From NCBI RefSeq assembly GCF_037975245.1, contig NC_092582.1, positions 19,122,577 to 19,186,576 on the forward strand: DNA of 64,000 bases, written 5' to 3'. The notes beneath the pieces were generated by a model. It worked only from the letters and a program-made list of their open reading frames with translations, made no database searches and was not told the origin of the DNA. This DNA is from Apostichopus japonicus. Lineage: Eukaryota; Echinodermata; Holothuroidea; Aspidochirotida; Stichopodidae. The position numbers and the translations under genes were made by a program. Below, in pieces: positions 55,601 through 64,000 of this stretch (position 1 is the first letter of the stretch; every line of letters starts with the position of its first letter).

Positions 55601-58600
55601 CAGTGTTAAAGTAACCTGCATTTACCATGGTGAAATGGTTATTAGCTTGTGATTACAACTGGTATACTATTAATAGCCTATCATCAGTGATAAGTAACCT
55701 GCATTTACCATGGTGAAATGGTTGTTTGCTTGTGATTACAACTGGTATAATAATAGTCTATCATCAGTGTTAAAGTAACCTGCATTTACCATGGTGAAAT
55801 GGTTATTAGCTTGTGATTACAACTGGTATACTATTAATAGTCTATCACCAGTGTTAAGTAACCTGCATTTACCATGGTGAAATGGTTATTAGCTTGTGAT
55901 TACAACTGGTATACTATTAATAGCCTATCATCAGTGATAAGTAACCTGCATTTACCATGGTGAAATGGTTATTAGCTTGTGATTACAACTGGTATACTAT
56001 TAATAGTCGATCATCAGTGTTAAGTAACCTGAGTTTACCATTGTGAAATGGTTATCAGCTTGTGATTACAACTGGTATACTAACCAAAGACACTAAACCA
56101 GGTATGACATCATCGTCACGGTGATCCAACAACAGATCCGATAAATGGAGACATATCTGTCGAATCAATGCATCATGGGAATGCTCTGCCGAAGAAAACA
56201 TCGACACGATCAAACTTTTCATAACTATTAGAAAGTATTTCCATAAAGATCACATATAACAATTATATAGTAAAACACTGAAGGTAAGGAATGCAGTTAT
56301 ATCTGCATACATACATGAAATTCCTGATTTGCAAAATTGGAAACAATTTTTTTTACAAAAACAGAGGTAAGTAGTAGTAAGTTTCAAGTGGATACCTTGG
56401 TCAGATTTTGGAGGTTCATTCAGGACATCCTTGGGTAGATTCTTCAGAACAGTCTGTTCCATCTGAGTGAGGTGTTTATCAAGTATGGCAGTCTTAATTT
56501 GCTTGAGGTCAACCTTGGGGTCGTTACCAAGGAGACAGTAACCTGCCCAATATCTCGGATGTCTAAACCTTTTTAGGAGATGAAAGAGAGAGACAAGAGT
56601 CAATGCATACATCAGGATCGAAAACAAGAACCAAACAAAACATAAATAAAGAAACAGTTATATTTATGCCAATGAAATATTCCCCACATCAAAGAAGGGT
56701 CTAGGTTCACATCCGACCTGCTATAAGAAACAAGTACATGTTTTTAGCTGTGATCTTTCCAATTTAAGAATTGGCAAAATGTTCCACTTTTGCAGATTAA
56801 AACTGAAAGTCTCAGAAAGAGATGAAGTTAGTGGGCAGAGTAGTTGGTAGAGTAACTTGTGAAATGTATTCATAGCAGAAAAAATCAAACGATGCCACTA
56901 AAAATTCATGCATATTAATGAACTCAGTTAAAATGTTACTATTCCAAGAGGTTTACAGAATTACATTGACATTTGGTGTGTGTGTGTGTGCATGAGTGTG
57001 TGTGCAGTTATCATGACATTCCACACAGGCTATTCAGGAATTGTGTGTACAAAACTTCAGAAGGATCTGTCGGCAAGAAGTCGATATCACTTGATGGAAA
57101 TGACTATATAGTTCAGACCAGACGTGCAAACAATTGGCCTGTACATCTGCTATACAAACAGTTGTCCTGACTCAGTCCTGGGTTGGGGAAGGGGGGCAAT
57201 TAGGTCACCAGGCCCCCATTTTGCACTCTATATATTTCCTTCATGAAGAGTGGATGTCTATAAAAGAGATATTTTTGTATGCAATAAATAAGTACCAAAT
57301 TTATATAAATGATACTGGGAAATCAAATTAAACTATGACATTGTAGACCTACTTGTTTTTGCACACTGGTAAATGGGTATGCCTATAGGTATGCCTATCA
57401 TATGCAAAAGCCAGCGAAGCGACCTTTAAGCAGTATAGAGAATTACAATGGTGCAGCTGTAGGATTCCAGAAATATCCATCAAAGCATTTTTTTATCAGA
57501 AATGGTGGCCAGAAATACATCTGGCAATGGGGTCATGCCGGATAAAGGAAACTGGAATTGAGTAGAAGGAATGTCTGACCTGATGACATCTGGCCATGCA
57601 CCTTACCATATATGAGAGGGCGTTGTGGACAAGTGGTTCTGGACTTGTGATCTAAGGATTACAGTTTCGAGTCCTGGCCAGATCATTGCGTTATTTCCTT
57701 GGGTAGGGCATTTTATCTCCATTGCCTCTCTACACCCAGGTGTATTGCAAGGTAACTTGTAAATATAGTTGCGAGCGCCGGTTTGCGGCAGCACCCAATG
57801 GGAAGTCCCCCCTGGGGACACATGGTTGTGGTGCACTGTGGTGTCCCAAGAGATTGATTGAATTGTGCGCACTTTGGTGTGTGGATGTGACAAGTTACCA
57901 ATGACCAGGGTTAAGTTGTAAAGTCGAGTGAGAGGGCCTTGGCCTCGAACAAGACTGTAAACCTAAAATAATCATAATAATAATAATATATAATCTAAGT
58001 TCTTTATCTTACCTTTTATCTTCTCTCACTGATAACTTGGCCTTCCTCAACGCCTCTGTAACATGTATTCCGTCTGCATGGAGGGAATCGTAGAAATGAT
58101 ACCAGAATTTATCTTGAGCAGCTTCGCAGATTGCCCACTGAGGAAGAAGGACCGACTTAGCACCTGGAATAATTACAAGAAAGATACAGAAATAAACACT
58201 TGCAGTCAATTTATGATAATTACAAAATAACAGAGAACACTTCCAGGAATTAAACAAGCATTTGGTTAAGCTTTGACCACCAGAAACTGTCGGGGTGAAT
58301 AATGTATTACATGTATACCCAACTGACAAAATTGTTGACAATAAATAGAGACTAAGAACTGGTCACAAAGAATTTAATGTAAAAACATTCACACCCCTGA
58401 TCAACACTAAAAGCCTTTTTGAGTATATGATGTTATGCAACAAGTGATTGCATATGAGTTGTTAGCATTAATGTATTAACATTCATACCACACATCAATT
58501 AAAGGCGCTGTTAGCATTAATGTATTAACATTCATACCAAACATCAACTAAAGGAGCTGTTAGCATTAATGTATTAACATTCATACCACACATCAATTAA

Positions 58601-61600
58601 AGGCGCTGTTAGCATTAATGTATTAACATTCATACCAAACATCAACTAAAGGAGCTGTTAGCATTAATGTATTAACATTCATACCACACATCAATTAAAG
58701 GAGCTGTTAGCATTAATGTATTAACATTCATACCCCACATCAATTAAAGGAGCTGTTAGCATTAATGTATTAACATTCATACCAAACATCAACTAAAGGA
58801 GCTGTTAGCATTAATGTATTAACATTCATACCGCACATCAATTAAAGGAGCTGTTAGCATTAATGTATTAACATTCATACCAAACATCAACTAAAGGAGC
58901 TGTTAGCATTAATGTATTAACATTCATACCACACATCAATTAAAGGAGCTGTTAGCATTAATGTATTAACATTCATACCCCACATCAATTAAAGGAGCTG
59001 ATAGCATTAATGTATTAACATTCATACCCCACATCAACTAAAGGAGTTGTTAGCATTAATGTATTAACATTCATACCACACATCAATTAAAGGAGCTGTT
59101 AGCATTAATGTATTAACATTCATACCCCACATCAACTAAAGGCGCTGTTAGCCTTAATGTATAAACATTCATACCACACATCAATTAAAGGAGCTGTTAG
59201 CATTAATGTATTAACATTCATACCACACATCAATTAAAGGAGCTGTTAGCATTAATGTATTAACATTCCTACCACACATCAATTAAAGGAGCTGTTAGCA
59301 TTAATGTATAAACATTCATACCAAACATCAACTAAAGGAGCTGTTCACATTAATGTATAAACATTCATACCCCACATCAATTAAAGGAGCTGTTAGCATT
59401 AATGTATTAACATTCATACCAAATATCAATTAAAGGAGCTGTTAGCATTAATGTATTAACATTCATACCACACATCAATTAAAGGAGTTGTTAGCATTAA
59501 TTTATTAACATTCATACCACACATCAATTAAAGGAGCTGTTAGCATTAATGTATTAACATTCATACCCCACACATCAATTAAAGGAGCTGTTAGCATTAA
59601 TGTATGAACATTCACATACCACACATCAATTAAAGGAGCTGTTAGCATTAATGTATTAACATTCATACCACACATCAATTAAAGGAGCTGTTAGCATTAA
59701 TGTATTAACATTCATACCACACATCAATTAAAGGAGCTGTTAGCATTAATGTATTAACATTCATACCCCACATCAACTAAAGGAGCTGTTAGCATTAATG
59801 TATTAACATTCATACCAAACATCAATTAAAGGAGCTGTTAGCATTAATGTATTAACATTCATACCACACATCAATTAAAGGAGTTGTTAGCATTAATTTA
59901 TTAACATTCATACCACACATCAATTAAAGGAGCTGTTAGCATTAATGTATTAACATTCATACCCCACACATCAATTAAAGGAGCTGTTAGCATTAATGTA
60001 TGAACATTCACATACCACACATCAATTAAAGGAGCTGTTAGCATTAATGTATTAACATTCATACCACACATCAATTAAAGGAGCTGTTAGCATTAATGTA
60101 TTAACATTCATACCACACATCAATTAAAGGAGCTGTTAGCATTAATGTATTAACATTCATACCACACATCAATTAAAGGCACTGTTAGCATTAATGTATT
60201 AACATTCATACCACACATCAATTAAAGGAGCTGTTAGCATTAATGTATTAACATTCATACCCCACATCAATTAAAGGAGCTGTTAGCATTAATGTTATAA
60301 CATTCATACCACACATCAATTAAAGGAGCTGTTCACATTAATGTATTAACATTCATACCACACATCAATTAAAGGAGCTGTTAGCATTAATGTATTAACA
60401 TTCATACCCTACATCAATTGAAGGAGTTGTTAGCATTAATGTATTAACATTCATACCCCACATCAATAAAAAGGAGCTGTTTGCATTAATGTATTAACAT
60501 TCATACCACACATCAATTAAAGGAGCTGTTAGCATTAATGTATTCACATTCATACCCCACATCAATTAAAGGAGCTGTTAGCATTAATGTAATAACATTC
60601 ATACACCACATGCATGCCAAATTTCTCACAAACCTGCTACTAAGAACGCTAGGGGTAGCGTCATTGCAATATCTCTGTGCTTGTTTCCGTAACCAAAATT
60701 AAGAACGACGAGGTCGGCAATGAGCTTCAGCTGGGAGACGTCGTTGGAAGTGATGAGGTATCGGTTCTGTGGTGTAGCTCCATCCTCGCCGTGATTGGTC
60801 GAAGGATTTGGAGAACAGACAAACACACCATCATCCCAACAACCGTAGGAAGCTGATGAAGATGAAACAGAATAAAGAAGAGAGTTTTGATGAGCAGGTA
60901 AAAAGAAGTCAGCATTCAGAACAAACATGCATATTTAAATTGATTTGCCTTCTTTCGTAAAAAGAAAAAGAAAACTTCAGGGTTTTCCATTCTTTCCTCA
61001 AGGAAAGGAAGTTCAGAGAATATAAAGTGAATTCATCACTTGAACCACGACAAAGATTTTCAGAAGAGATAATTGATTTGGTCGGGGTGAGAAAAGAGTA
61101 AGAGATATGTAAACAAAGAAAAGAAGTAAGAAAATACATACAAAAAGTTTAAAAACAAATATAAAATCAGAAATAAGGAAAACCTTGAAACTAGCAAACC
61201 AGTTTCAAAGTTGAGATTGTCTGAACTTGGGCCAAGTAAATCGTCCATGGTCAAATCTCTTATCAATTTCTTTTACAACCTGCTCTGAAGTTACCAACAA
61301 AATATTAAGGGTTTACACCTCTTAAATGTATCAAATGTTTGACTGTATAAAAAGCCACAGAATTCTGTCAATTTGGATTGCATAGTTCTCAAGGCAAAGA
61401 AAGTTAATAGTGATACATCTAACGTCACATTACGGGAGAGCAACTTAAAGTGTCAAAAAGTAGTGAAGATGTGTCTAGCATCTAAGTCATGTAAAATATC
61501 TCACCGATGTGTATGATTGTAGATGCGGAGAGCTTGGCAAGGACTGCTTCTTTGGTCATGTGACTCCCTGTGATGGGTTGAGTACTCAGTTGATGTGCAA

Positions 61601-64000
61601 TTTTATGAACCTCTGATTGGGCAGCTAACATGTCTGGAGGAGGGCGCCATACCTGTAGTAAAATTAAGAACAAACAAACAAAACTGATAAGCTGTTCTTT
61701 ACCCAAAAAATGACACACTAGTTCTACCAAAAAATGTCTTTAAAATCTAAGGAACCCAATTAGACCAATTCGTGAGCTATTTATTCCAGAAAAGGGTTTT
61801 GTGAAAATGGCACATCCTCTTGGAAAGGAGAGTAGATTTGGCCATATATTGGTCACTAAATAATGGCTTAATTGGCCACCCTTGATGCCAAACTGTGACA
61901 CATATAACTTCATTGTAGAGGCATTCCAGTTATTGGCTATTCTACCCAAATATACCACAACATATTTTTTTCCAGCTTGATGGAAGCTGATTTTGAGATT
62001 ATCATATAGTCTCACTCGAACTTTTAAAATAATCTTTTAATATTAAATGCAAAAGAAAATAAAGGTACCTTGCTATGCCACATTAGCTCGGCAGGAATCT
62101 TTGGGTTACCCATCACCGAAACACTGGCCATGGGTGCGCGGGGGGAGTACACTTGAACGAAGCTAGCTGTCGCCGATGGTACTTCTGTTCCATTCCAACT
62201 ACTAGAGATCAGCGTGGTGCTTCCAGCACCGGTCCGTTCTGCCAGGTATCGTCTTTCCATCTCTCCTACGAGGTCGGGCTCTACTTTTTGTCGACTGTGA
62301 TGAGATGTATTAAAAGCTACAAAAGCCGGATTTGGACGGTTCGTTGCCATCAGAGGAGCGTTTCTCACGGTCGATCTGATTGGTCGATGAGGTCTATCAC
62401 TTGGAGGAACGACCACTCGTAGCAGTTCGTCTAGATAGATGGGTGCTGTATTGGGCACAGCGTCTCTGGCATTCAGAGGCATTCCTTTGAGACTGCTGAT
62501 TTCTTCATTTTTCCGTGTCTTCCTATCAGCTAGAGATAAAAACTGAAGGCATGGTATCATGTTGATCCTACAAGTGGCTTCTTCTTCCTCAGATATTAAG
62601 GACGATAGGCAATCGAATGGCACTTGTAGCAACAATTCATCGGCGACTATCGTGCATTTCTCACAACTTTGAAGAAAAGTCTCGTACGGTTCGAGAAGGA
62701 GGGAATAGAGAAGTCTGCTCGACTGAAGGGGGTTGTCAACATGTCTTCTTTCCACTGAGCATTCTGCGGCTGGTGGTTCTGCGTTGTCAACTGGGTCCAG
62801 TTTTTTCCTTTTGCCCCTCAGGGAAGCATATTTCTGATGTTTGTGGATGATTTCGGAGTTTTGTAGAGGCAAAGCTCTACATTCCATATCATGTTCAACC
62901 TGATCTCCCTTTCTCAAATCCGACAGAGTGGTCTTGATCAAATCTACATGGTTACCACTTCCGATCTGTCGAAAATCGTGATGAACGAGACCGGATTCTG
63001 GGGTCAGAAACCAGCCGATCACACCGCTCTTCAGGACCGATATATACAAGACTGGATGGCTGCAAGATCTGATCAGACCTCTCAGATCATCTATATTGGG
63101 TTTCGAGTTCGAGATTCCACGTCTCGGCAGAGAATGCGCGGGAGATGCTCTTGCCTGCATCATCTGCAGTTGATTCTTCCGGAAGCTCTCGGATACTTCC
63201 AAGGCTTGGTAAGGACGCTTCAAACCGTAGAGAGCCCTCTGTTGTAAAGCAGAGCACTCTTCTATGTGAGCCTTGTTTTCATCAGAGACCATTCCCCCTT
63301 CATTCACTTTCGCCGTAGCCATGTCTTCGAAATAGGTCAAGGCTGCCCTAACGAGCGACAGCGCTTCAGATAACGAGGCGTCGTCCGATCTTCCGATCAA
63401 TATCCTGGAAAGATTTAGACTAGCGACCATTTTAAGCTCCGTAAGCATCATCCTCTCTGCTAGATTGTAAGCCTCTTCGTAGTAGTGGTATGCCAACGTG
63501 TCGTCCGTCCTACTTGCATAGAAATCTCCGTACCCGAGGAACGCCCGGCACTCGGTCTCAAACTCGTCCAGTTTCCGGCTGGTCCTCAGATACATGCCCA
63601 GATATTTCAGAGTCGCTTCTTGGTCGCCCATATCTTGATGAAGATCTGCCAAGTTCTTCAGGACGGGGGCGAGCATCGTGTAGTACTGGAGTTTCTCGGA
63701 CATGAGCATCTGTTGCTCGTAGTAAGACTTGGCTAACGGCAGGTGGTTAAGTTTGTGATAAATTCGGCCGATGCAGCCGTAACCCCTAGCCATGCTGCCT
63801 CTGTCTTTACTCTGCTTGGAGACTTTCAAGAAATCCTGATAACTGTCCAGAGCTTCCAAATATTGACCGTTTCCCTCTTGTAGAAACCCTATTAACAGAT
63901 GGGCTTTAGAGACAATCTCACGATCTTGTGAATTTGAGTCGATGCTAGAGAGGTAGAGCTCAGCTTGTTCCAAGGCAGTGCCCATATCACCTAGTGCCCT
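46346..64000 (-). CDS. TTC28-like: TTC28-like TPR-CHAT protein, last 12 exons, 5' partial
   Basis: Large TPR protein with a C-terminal CHAT (caspase HetF associated with TPRs) domain. The 12 exons below join in frame into about 1285 residues. The open frame continues past 64000, so the N-terminal TPR array is outside the window. Order: about five TPR-like helix pairs; a CHAT domain from [19 protein letters not shown] through [50 protein letters not shown] and [16 protein letters not shown]; a long tail with a seven-proline run; and a conserved-looking end [19 protein letters not shown]. Both CHAT catalytic positions are changed (His to Tyr, Cys lost), so a scaffold is likelier than a protease. 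Vertebrate TTC28 is described as an Aurora B-associated cytokinesis factor; the assignment here rests on architecture and remembered similarity. A different metazoan TPR-CHAT paralogue is possible. Its introns carry most of the large arrays in the window. Confidence 0.8.
47323..47624. mobile_element. Second copy of the CAGGGATGTGC-family transposon, 302 bp
   Basis: Terminal inverted repeats CAGGGATGTGCTCA, 14 bp perfect. The internal GGGGGAGGGGTCTAAGGGG matches the reverse strand of the element at 25094. Flanks ATCTTG and TTCTTC are not an exact duplication, so it is older. It lies in a TTC28-like intron. Confidence 0.8.
48151..48227 (-). CDS. TTC28-like: TTC28-like exon 11
   Basis: Encodes [25 protein letters not shown]. 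Acceptor TTGCAG, donor GTGAGT. Small but in phase with both neighbours. Confidence 0.82.
48480..49995. repeat. 38-bp minisatellite, about 40 copies (left block)
   Basis: Unit TGTAACTCCAGAAGTTATCA plus AACTACACCACTATTAAA. Variant units (CAACACCACTACTAGA, CATCACCACTATTTACTA, ACTTCAGTATTTAA) recur in runs, showing multi-unit duplication. Each unit has an AACT..AGTT mini-dyad. It lies in an intron of the TTC28-like gene and is interrupted by the LINE at 49996. Confidence 0.95.
49996..51309 (+). mobile_element. 5'-truncated LINE (Jockey/CR1-type) with open reverse transcriptase frame
   Basis: The frame, open to 50959, starts inside the RT at [12 protein letters not shown], has the catalytic [11 protein letters not shown], then [30 protein letters not shown] and [19 protein letters not shown], and ends with TAA. 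The 3' UTR ends with a GCGCCTTA..TAAGGCGC hairpin (51229-51262) and an (AAT)n tail. TATTT flanks it at 49991-49995 and 51310-51314. The missing 5' part of RT, the short-repeat tail and the target duplication are the marks of target-primed reverse transcription. The 321-codon frame without a stop suggests a young copy, but the element cannot move on its own. Confidence 0.93.
51311..51391. repeat. 38-bp minisatellite, two units right of the LINE
   Basis: Continues the left array exactly where the LINE split it (ATTTAATGTAACTCCAGAAG). A further isolated copy and a half lies at 51523-51573. Confidence 0.93.
51523..51573. repeat. Isolated 38-bp units after a TA microsatellite
   Basis: One unit plus ACTATAACTCCAG, preceded by (TA)n at 51505-51523 and cut off by the hammerhead element. 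Confidence 0.9.
51575..51714 (+). mobile_element. Short hammerhead-bearing element with inverted ends
   Basis: About 140 bases bounded by ACACACCAG (51576-51584) and CTGGTGTGT (51705-51713). Inside are a tRNA-like stretch (TGGTCGAGTGGTACGG, then GGTTCAATTCC as A-box and B-box) and the hammerhead ribozyme. It could be a fragment of a Penelope-like element terminus, a retrozyme or a ribozyme-carrying SINE; the sequence alone does not decide. Confidence 0.6.
51644..51701 (+). ncRNA. Type I hammerhead self-cleaving ribozyme with minimal stem III
   Basis: Core CTGATGA at 51659-51665. Stem II is GTCC/GGAC (51666-51669 with 51675-51678) with loop CAAAA. GAAA is at 51679-51682. Stem III is only ACCGGT (51682-51687), self-complementary. 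The cleavage site follows GGTC at 51688. Stem I is formed by CTTCGC (51653-51658) with GTGAAG (51689-51694), then an asymmetric internal loop, then AATTCC (51644-51649) with GGAATT (51696-51701). All invariant hammerhead core bases are present. Hammerheads with palindromic stem III in retroelements are known to act best as dimers. Confidence 0.92.
51890..52148 (-). CDS. TTC28-like: TTC28-like exon 10, with polyproline
   Basis: Encodes [40 protein letters not shown] and [18 protein letters not shown]. The [11 protein letters not shown] run is a plausible SH3, WW or EVH1 ligand. Acceptor TTTAG, donor GTGAGC. Confidence 0.86.
52520..52925. repeat. ATTGCATACATTGTGTAC-type minisatellite
   Basis: About 22 units of 15-21 bases built from TTGCATACATTGTG and TACA/TATA. 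Lack of stop codons in the unit leaves long open frames on both strands ([11 protein letters not shown]-like and [10 protein letters not shown]-like), which are not genes. It lies in a TTC28-like intron. Confidence 0.93.
53092..53249 (-). CDS. TTC28-like: TTC28-like exon 9
   Basis: Encodes [37 protein letters not shown] and [14 protein letters not shown]. Splice signals CAACAG and GTGAGT. Confidence 0.88.
53533..53618 (-). CDS. TTC28-like: TTC28-like exon 8
   Basis: Encodes [28 protein letters not shown]. Acceptor ACATAG, donor GTGAGT; phase fits both neighbours. Confidence 0.87.
54048..54267 (-). CDS. TTC28-like: TTC28-like exon 7
   Basis: Encodes [36 protein letters not shown] and [20 protein letters not shown]. 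Acceptor CTGTAG, donor GTATAG. Confidence 0.88.
54931..56083. repeat. 83-88-bp minisatellite, about 14 copies, abutting a splice donor
   Basis: Unit: GTAACCTGCATTTACCATGG, TGAAATGGTTATTAGCTTGT, GATTACAACTGGTATACTAT, TAATAGTCTATCATCAGTGT. The first two junctions carry an extra ACAGTA. The last unit stops at GGTATACTAACC, which on the reverse strand is the splice donor of the exon ending at 56085. Confidence 0.94.
56085..56185 (-). CDS. TTC28-like: TTC28-like exon 6
   Basis: Encodes [33 protein letters not shown]. Acceptor CGGCAG, donor GTTAGT. The donor and the intron behind it are the first unit of the 84-bp array. Confidence 0.85.
56396..56568 (-). CDS. TTC28-like: TTC28-like exon 5: end of CHAT domain
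   Basis: Encodes [20 protein letters not shown] (the usual CHAT ending of the hP.yWa.f.l.G type), then [17 protein letters not shown]. Acceptor TAAAAAG, donor GTATCC. Confidence 0.9.
57609..57985 (+). mobile_element. tRNA-derived SINE
   Basis: Head TTGTGGACAAGTGGTTCTGG (A-box) with TTTCGAGTCCTGG (B-box). Body has TCATTGCGTTATTTCCTTGG, TAGGGCATTTTATCTCCATT and GCCTCTCTACACCCAGGTGT, a layout common in marine invertebrate SINEs. The tail is ATAATAATAATA. It is in a TTC28-like intron on the opposite strand to the gene. Confidence 0.78.
58013..58163 (-). CDS. TTC28-like: TTC28-like exon 4: CHAT domain
   Basis: Encodes [40 protein letters not shown] and [10 protein letters not shown], the GA.sVl..lW.i....a..f...fY..L..G....eAL..A segment diagnostic of CHAT. 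Splice signals TTCCAG and GTAAGA. Confidence 0.93.
58455..60610. repeat. 49-bp minisatellite, about 44 copies, with higher-order duplication
   Basis: Unit GCTGTTAGCATTAATGTATT plus AACATTCATACCACACATCA plus ATTAAAGGA. Rare variants (AATTTATTAAC; CCCCACACATC; GTATGAACATTCACATACC) occur as an ordered set twice, 397 bases apart, marking a block duplication of eight units. It fills the intron between exons 3 and 4 of the TTC28-like gene. Confidence 0.96.
60634..60852 (-). CDS. TTC28-like: TTC28-like exon 3: CHAT domain with altered catalytic sites
   Basis: Encodes [37 protein letters not shown] and [20 protein letters not shown]. Joined to exon 2 it reads IIHIASYGCW where active CHAT proteases have H.ATHG, and LVVLNFGYG where they have LVVLSAC. 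Acceptor TCATCAG, donor GTTTGT (weak). Confidence 0.9.
61505..61652 (-). CDS. TTC28-like: TTC28-like exon 2: CHAT domain
   Basis: Encodes [40 protein letters not shown] and LSASTIIHI, the A..E...va..L....l.G..atk..vl..l..a..iH segment of CHAT. Acceptor CTACAG, donor GTGAGA. Confidence 0.9.
62069..64000 (-). CDS. TTC28-like: TTC28-like large exon: TPR repeats and first half of CHAT, runs off the window
   Basis: 644 codons without a stop, open to base 64000 (first in-window residues [16 protein letters not shown]). TPR-like helix pairs include [60 protein letters not shown] and [24 protein letters not shown] begins near [35 protein letters not shown] is the CHAT strand-turn before the variable insert. 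The exon ends [17 protein letters not shown] with donor GTACCT. Confidence 0.93.

Noticed and set aside
58455-60610. Could the regular 49-bp array be a CRISPR array?
   Set aside because: Units are head-to-tail with no unique spacers, and the setting is an intron of a eukaryotic gene.
60845-60862. AGCTGATGAAGATGAAAC on the + strand as a second hammerhead core
   Set aside because: It has CTGATGA and GAAAC but no stem II between them, and it overlaps the exon 3 acceptor of the TTC28-like gene.

Overview
The window is eukaryotic nuclear DNA from an intron-rich invertebrate: short coding exons with GT..AG introns, AT-rich non-coding DNA, many poly-G/poly-C tracts, minisatellites and non-autonomous transposons. 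The protein sequences look like a marine deuterostome, and an echinoderm such as a sea cucumber is my best guess. That is inference from protein similarity and repeat style, not proof.

Three protein-coding genes are visible. (1) 2908-26610, + strand: 24 exons of a laminin gamma chain (gamma-1 type). They run from the second LE repeat through the laminin IV domain, the nidogen-binding LE repeat and the coiled-coil long arm to the C-terminus. The 5' exons (signal peptide, LamNT domain, first LE) lie before base 1. (2) 41923-43561, + strand: mitochondrial ribosomal protein uS2m (MRPS2), complete in two exons. (3) 64000-46346, - strand: the last 12 exons of a TPR-CHAT protein resembling TTC28. 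Its 5' part runs off the right edge. MRPS2 and the TTC28-like gene converge tail to tail with about 2.8 kb between stop codons. About 15 kb without recognisable genes separates laminin from MRPS2.

Non-coding DNA is dominated by tandem arrays: 27-bp at 6.7 kb, 64-bp at 12.2 kb, a perfect 396-bp duplication at 20 kb, 28-bp at 27.9 kb, 18-bp at 33.4 kb, 38-bp at 48.5 kb, 84-bp at 54.9 kb and 49-bp at 58.5 kb. Two tandem repeats start exactly at splice donors. Several non-autonomous transposons have visible inverted ends, and three have clear target-site duplications (28374-29814, 38503-39134, 25094-25591). A 5'-truncated LINE with an open reverse-transcriptase frame is inserted in the 38-bp array, with a 5-bp target duplication and uninterrupted copies of the same site nearby.

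The most striking item is a complete type I hammerhead ribozyme at 51644-51701. It lies in a short, inverted-repeat-flanked, tRNA-like element beside the 38-bp array, inside an intron of the TTC28-like gene. All core nucleotides, stem II and a two-part stem I are present, and stem III is the minimal palindrome ACCGGU. This points to a Penelope-like or retrozyme-like mobile element. The three genes act in unrelated places (basement membrane, mitochondrial translation, and probably cell division or scaffolding), so no operon-like system is implied.
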